DNA of 64,000 nucleotides, from positions 3,720,001-3,784,000 of the forward strand of contig JAFFSR010000218.1 of NCBI GenBank assembly GCA_017163975.1, in the 5' to 3' direction. Each line of letters opens with the position of its first letter. Positions within the stretch are counted from its first letter, which is position 1. Positions 62,773 to 64,000 of this stretch are shown here, piece by piece. Made by a program: the position numbers and the translations under genes. Origin of the DNA: Anastatus disparis (lineage: Eukaryota; Arthropoda; Insecta; Hymenoptera; Eupelmidae). A model generated the notes under the pieces. That model did not search any database. It saw only the letters and a list, made by a program, of their open reading frames with translations, and had not been told where the DNA came from.

Positions 62773-63179
62773 GGCTTTGAATGGATTGGGCACATAAGAA
62801 TTGTACACAAATTCATTATGCACAGAATATTTTAAGACAAATTTTGTATACATAATATTATTATAAAATTTTAATATTTGAAAATTGTACACATAAAATT
62901 GTACGTAGTAATTAATGCATAAAAAAATTTTTTTTCAAGCACAAATATTTTAAATAAATAAAAAAATTTTACATAAAATTTACAAAAAAAAAATTTATAA
63001 CAAATGTTTGTGCTTAAGAAAAAATTTTTTTATGCATTAATTACTGTGTACAATTTTATGTGTACAATTTTCAAATATTAAAATTTTATATTAATATTAT
63101 GTATACAAAATTTGTCTTAAAATATTCTGTGCATAATGAATTTGTGTACAATTCTTATGTGCCTAATCCATTCAAAGCC
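62773..63179. mobile_element. Foldback MITE with 8-bp target-site duplication
   Basis: A 407-bp element with ends GGCTTTGAATGGATTGGGCA and the near complement (TGCCTAATCCATTCAAAGCC). The arms of about 175 bp are almost perfect, including ATAAGAATTGTACACAAATT and AATTTGTGTACAATTCTTAT, with an AT-rich centre of roughly 50 bp. ATATATCT flanks both sides exactly (62765-62772 and 63180-63187). An 8-bp duplication fits hAT- or P-type elements, though the ends do not match a typical hAT consensus. The 60-codon frame in the right arm is an artefact. Confidence 0.9.
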
Positions 63180-63187
63180 ATATATCT

Positions 63188-63948
63188 TGCTGGCCTGTTA
63201 ACAGTGATAATTAATAGAATTTTATTTTCCAAGTCACGGTGAAAAATGATAATTTGCGATTTCCTTGAAAATGCAAAAGTTTACGCGAGCTTTCGAGTGG
63301 GCGTCCATTTTAAATGTGCTATAAATCAAGAAGGATTTAATAATAAGCAAAAACGTATTAATGTTATGTGAGAAATAAATTGTACTCGCGAGAAACAGAG
63401 TATTAAGTAATAAAATGTTTAATTACAGCGTTGAATTAAACAATAATTTCAATGCTTTTTTAAAATTTTATTATTTAATTTGTAAAAATTATTAATGCTC
63501 GATGCTTGAAAAAAAAATATTTCGTTGTATTCGATGCAAATCCATGAATAACTTACCACATTTCAAGCCAACTCAAAAACTACTTTAAACAAAAGATTAA
63601 AAAGAAAAAAAAACACCAAAACAGTAGATATATATAATCGAATAGATAAAACTAAAATCTAATAGAAAGCCAAAGCAAAGAAAGAAAAATAAAGAAAAGA
63701 AGATAAGTACATTATATACACTGGTTACTCCAAACGGTAATAAGCCAGCAAGTCTAAAAGATATACCTCCTCGTGTTACGCTAAAAGCCACTCGTCCTTC
63801 TTGTTTTTTTTCTTCTTTTTTTTTACGAGCTTTCAAAATCGTCGCTCTACCTTTTACGACTTTACTGCGTTATATACATATACCTCTCTCGTTATCGCTT
63901 ATACTTTACCCACATGTACGTTTTTACTCGTAAACATTCTTTTTACAG
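63188..63948. other. AT-rich DNA upstream of a possible acceptor
   Basis: A minus-strand 79-codon frame (63597-63836) is Lys-rich at its start and Phe/Ile-rich later, with no recognised domain. The last 40 bases form a T-rich tract ending TTCTTTTTACAG at 63948. Confidence 0.5.
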
Positions 63949-64000
63949 GGCCGTTCTTCATACAAGAGTTGGGAGAACGAGGAATGGAAAAGCAAGAGAG
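63949..64000 (+). CDS. Candidate coding exon, cut by the right edge
   Basis: A strong acceptor, TTCTTTTTACAG|GG, at 63948/63949 opens into GC-richer sequence. All three frames are open for the remaining 52 bases, so the frame cannot be chosen from this stretch alone. Continuing the phase of the candidate exon at 62434-62473 gives R-AVLHTRVGRTRNGKARE. The other frames give GRSSYKSWENEEWKSKR and PFFIQELGERGMEKQE. The gene is not identified. Confidence 0.3.

Overview
The window is eukaryotic nuclear DNA. It is very AT-rich, with frequent long (TA)n, (CT)n and homopolymer runs, tRNA-derived SINEs, hairpin MITEs and metazoan-type splice-site matches. CpG is not depleted. The composition and the Lys-tRNA-like SINE suggest an insect, perhaps a hymenopteran such as a parasitoid wasp; that assignment is inference and could be wrong. 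There are no bacterial signatures. No protein-coding gene can be called with confidence, and no long transposase or reverse transcriptase frame is visible. The longest open frames are mostly translations of (TA)n tracts or of purine/pyrimidine-rich low-complexity DNA. The window reads as a gene desert or as very long introns.

Layout. 1-3.8 kb: AT-rich DNA with a SINE fragment and a TTAA-flanked MITE (family A). 3.8-5.3 kb: a dense repeat cluster, made of a 20-bp minisatellite of ten units, a near-perfect foldback of about 300 bp, a GC-rich block of about 100 bp, a second nested foldback with a CpG-rich core, and a full-length tRNA-derived SINE. 5.3-18.6 kb: mostly unstructured AT-rich DNA with a possible first exon ending in a strong splice donor at 8779/8780. 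18.6-19.0 kb: a foldback MITE with TA flanks. 19-30 kb: several GC-richer islands and the longest (TA)n arrays, plus MITE copy A2. 30-52 kb: SINE copies on both strands, a 573-bp palindrome that duplicates a SINE tail in inverted orientation around 42.5 kb, a second SINE family with a near-perfect target-site duplication at 45.3-45.7 kb, MITE copy A3, and two short tandem duplications. 52-61 kb: a possible decayed TTAA-type element, a single terminus resembling the 42.5-kb palindrome, and scattered GC-richer islands. 61.4-61.9 kb: five adjacent hairpins whose core resembles the 4.9-kb foldback. 62.2-64.0 kb: a possible promoter and short coding exon, an element with an 8-bp target-site duplication, and a possible acceptor plus coding segment running off the right edge. 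This is the best place to look for the 5' end of a real gene.

The best-supported content is therefore repeats: two SINE families and at least five kinds of short non-autonomous inverted-repeat element. The most unusual pattern is a recurring word close to GTGCGTAAAAT, found in the 20-bp minisatellite and in the foldbacks near 4.9 kb and 61.4 kb. This may point to one family of structured repeats. Exon calls are offered as low-confidence candidates only.
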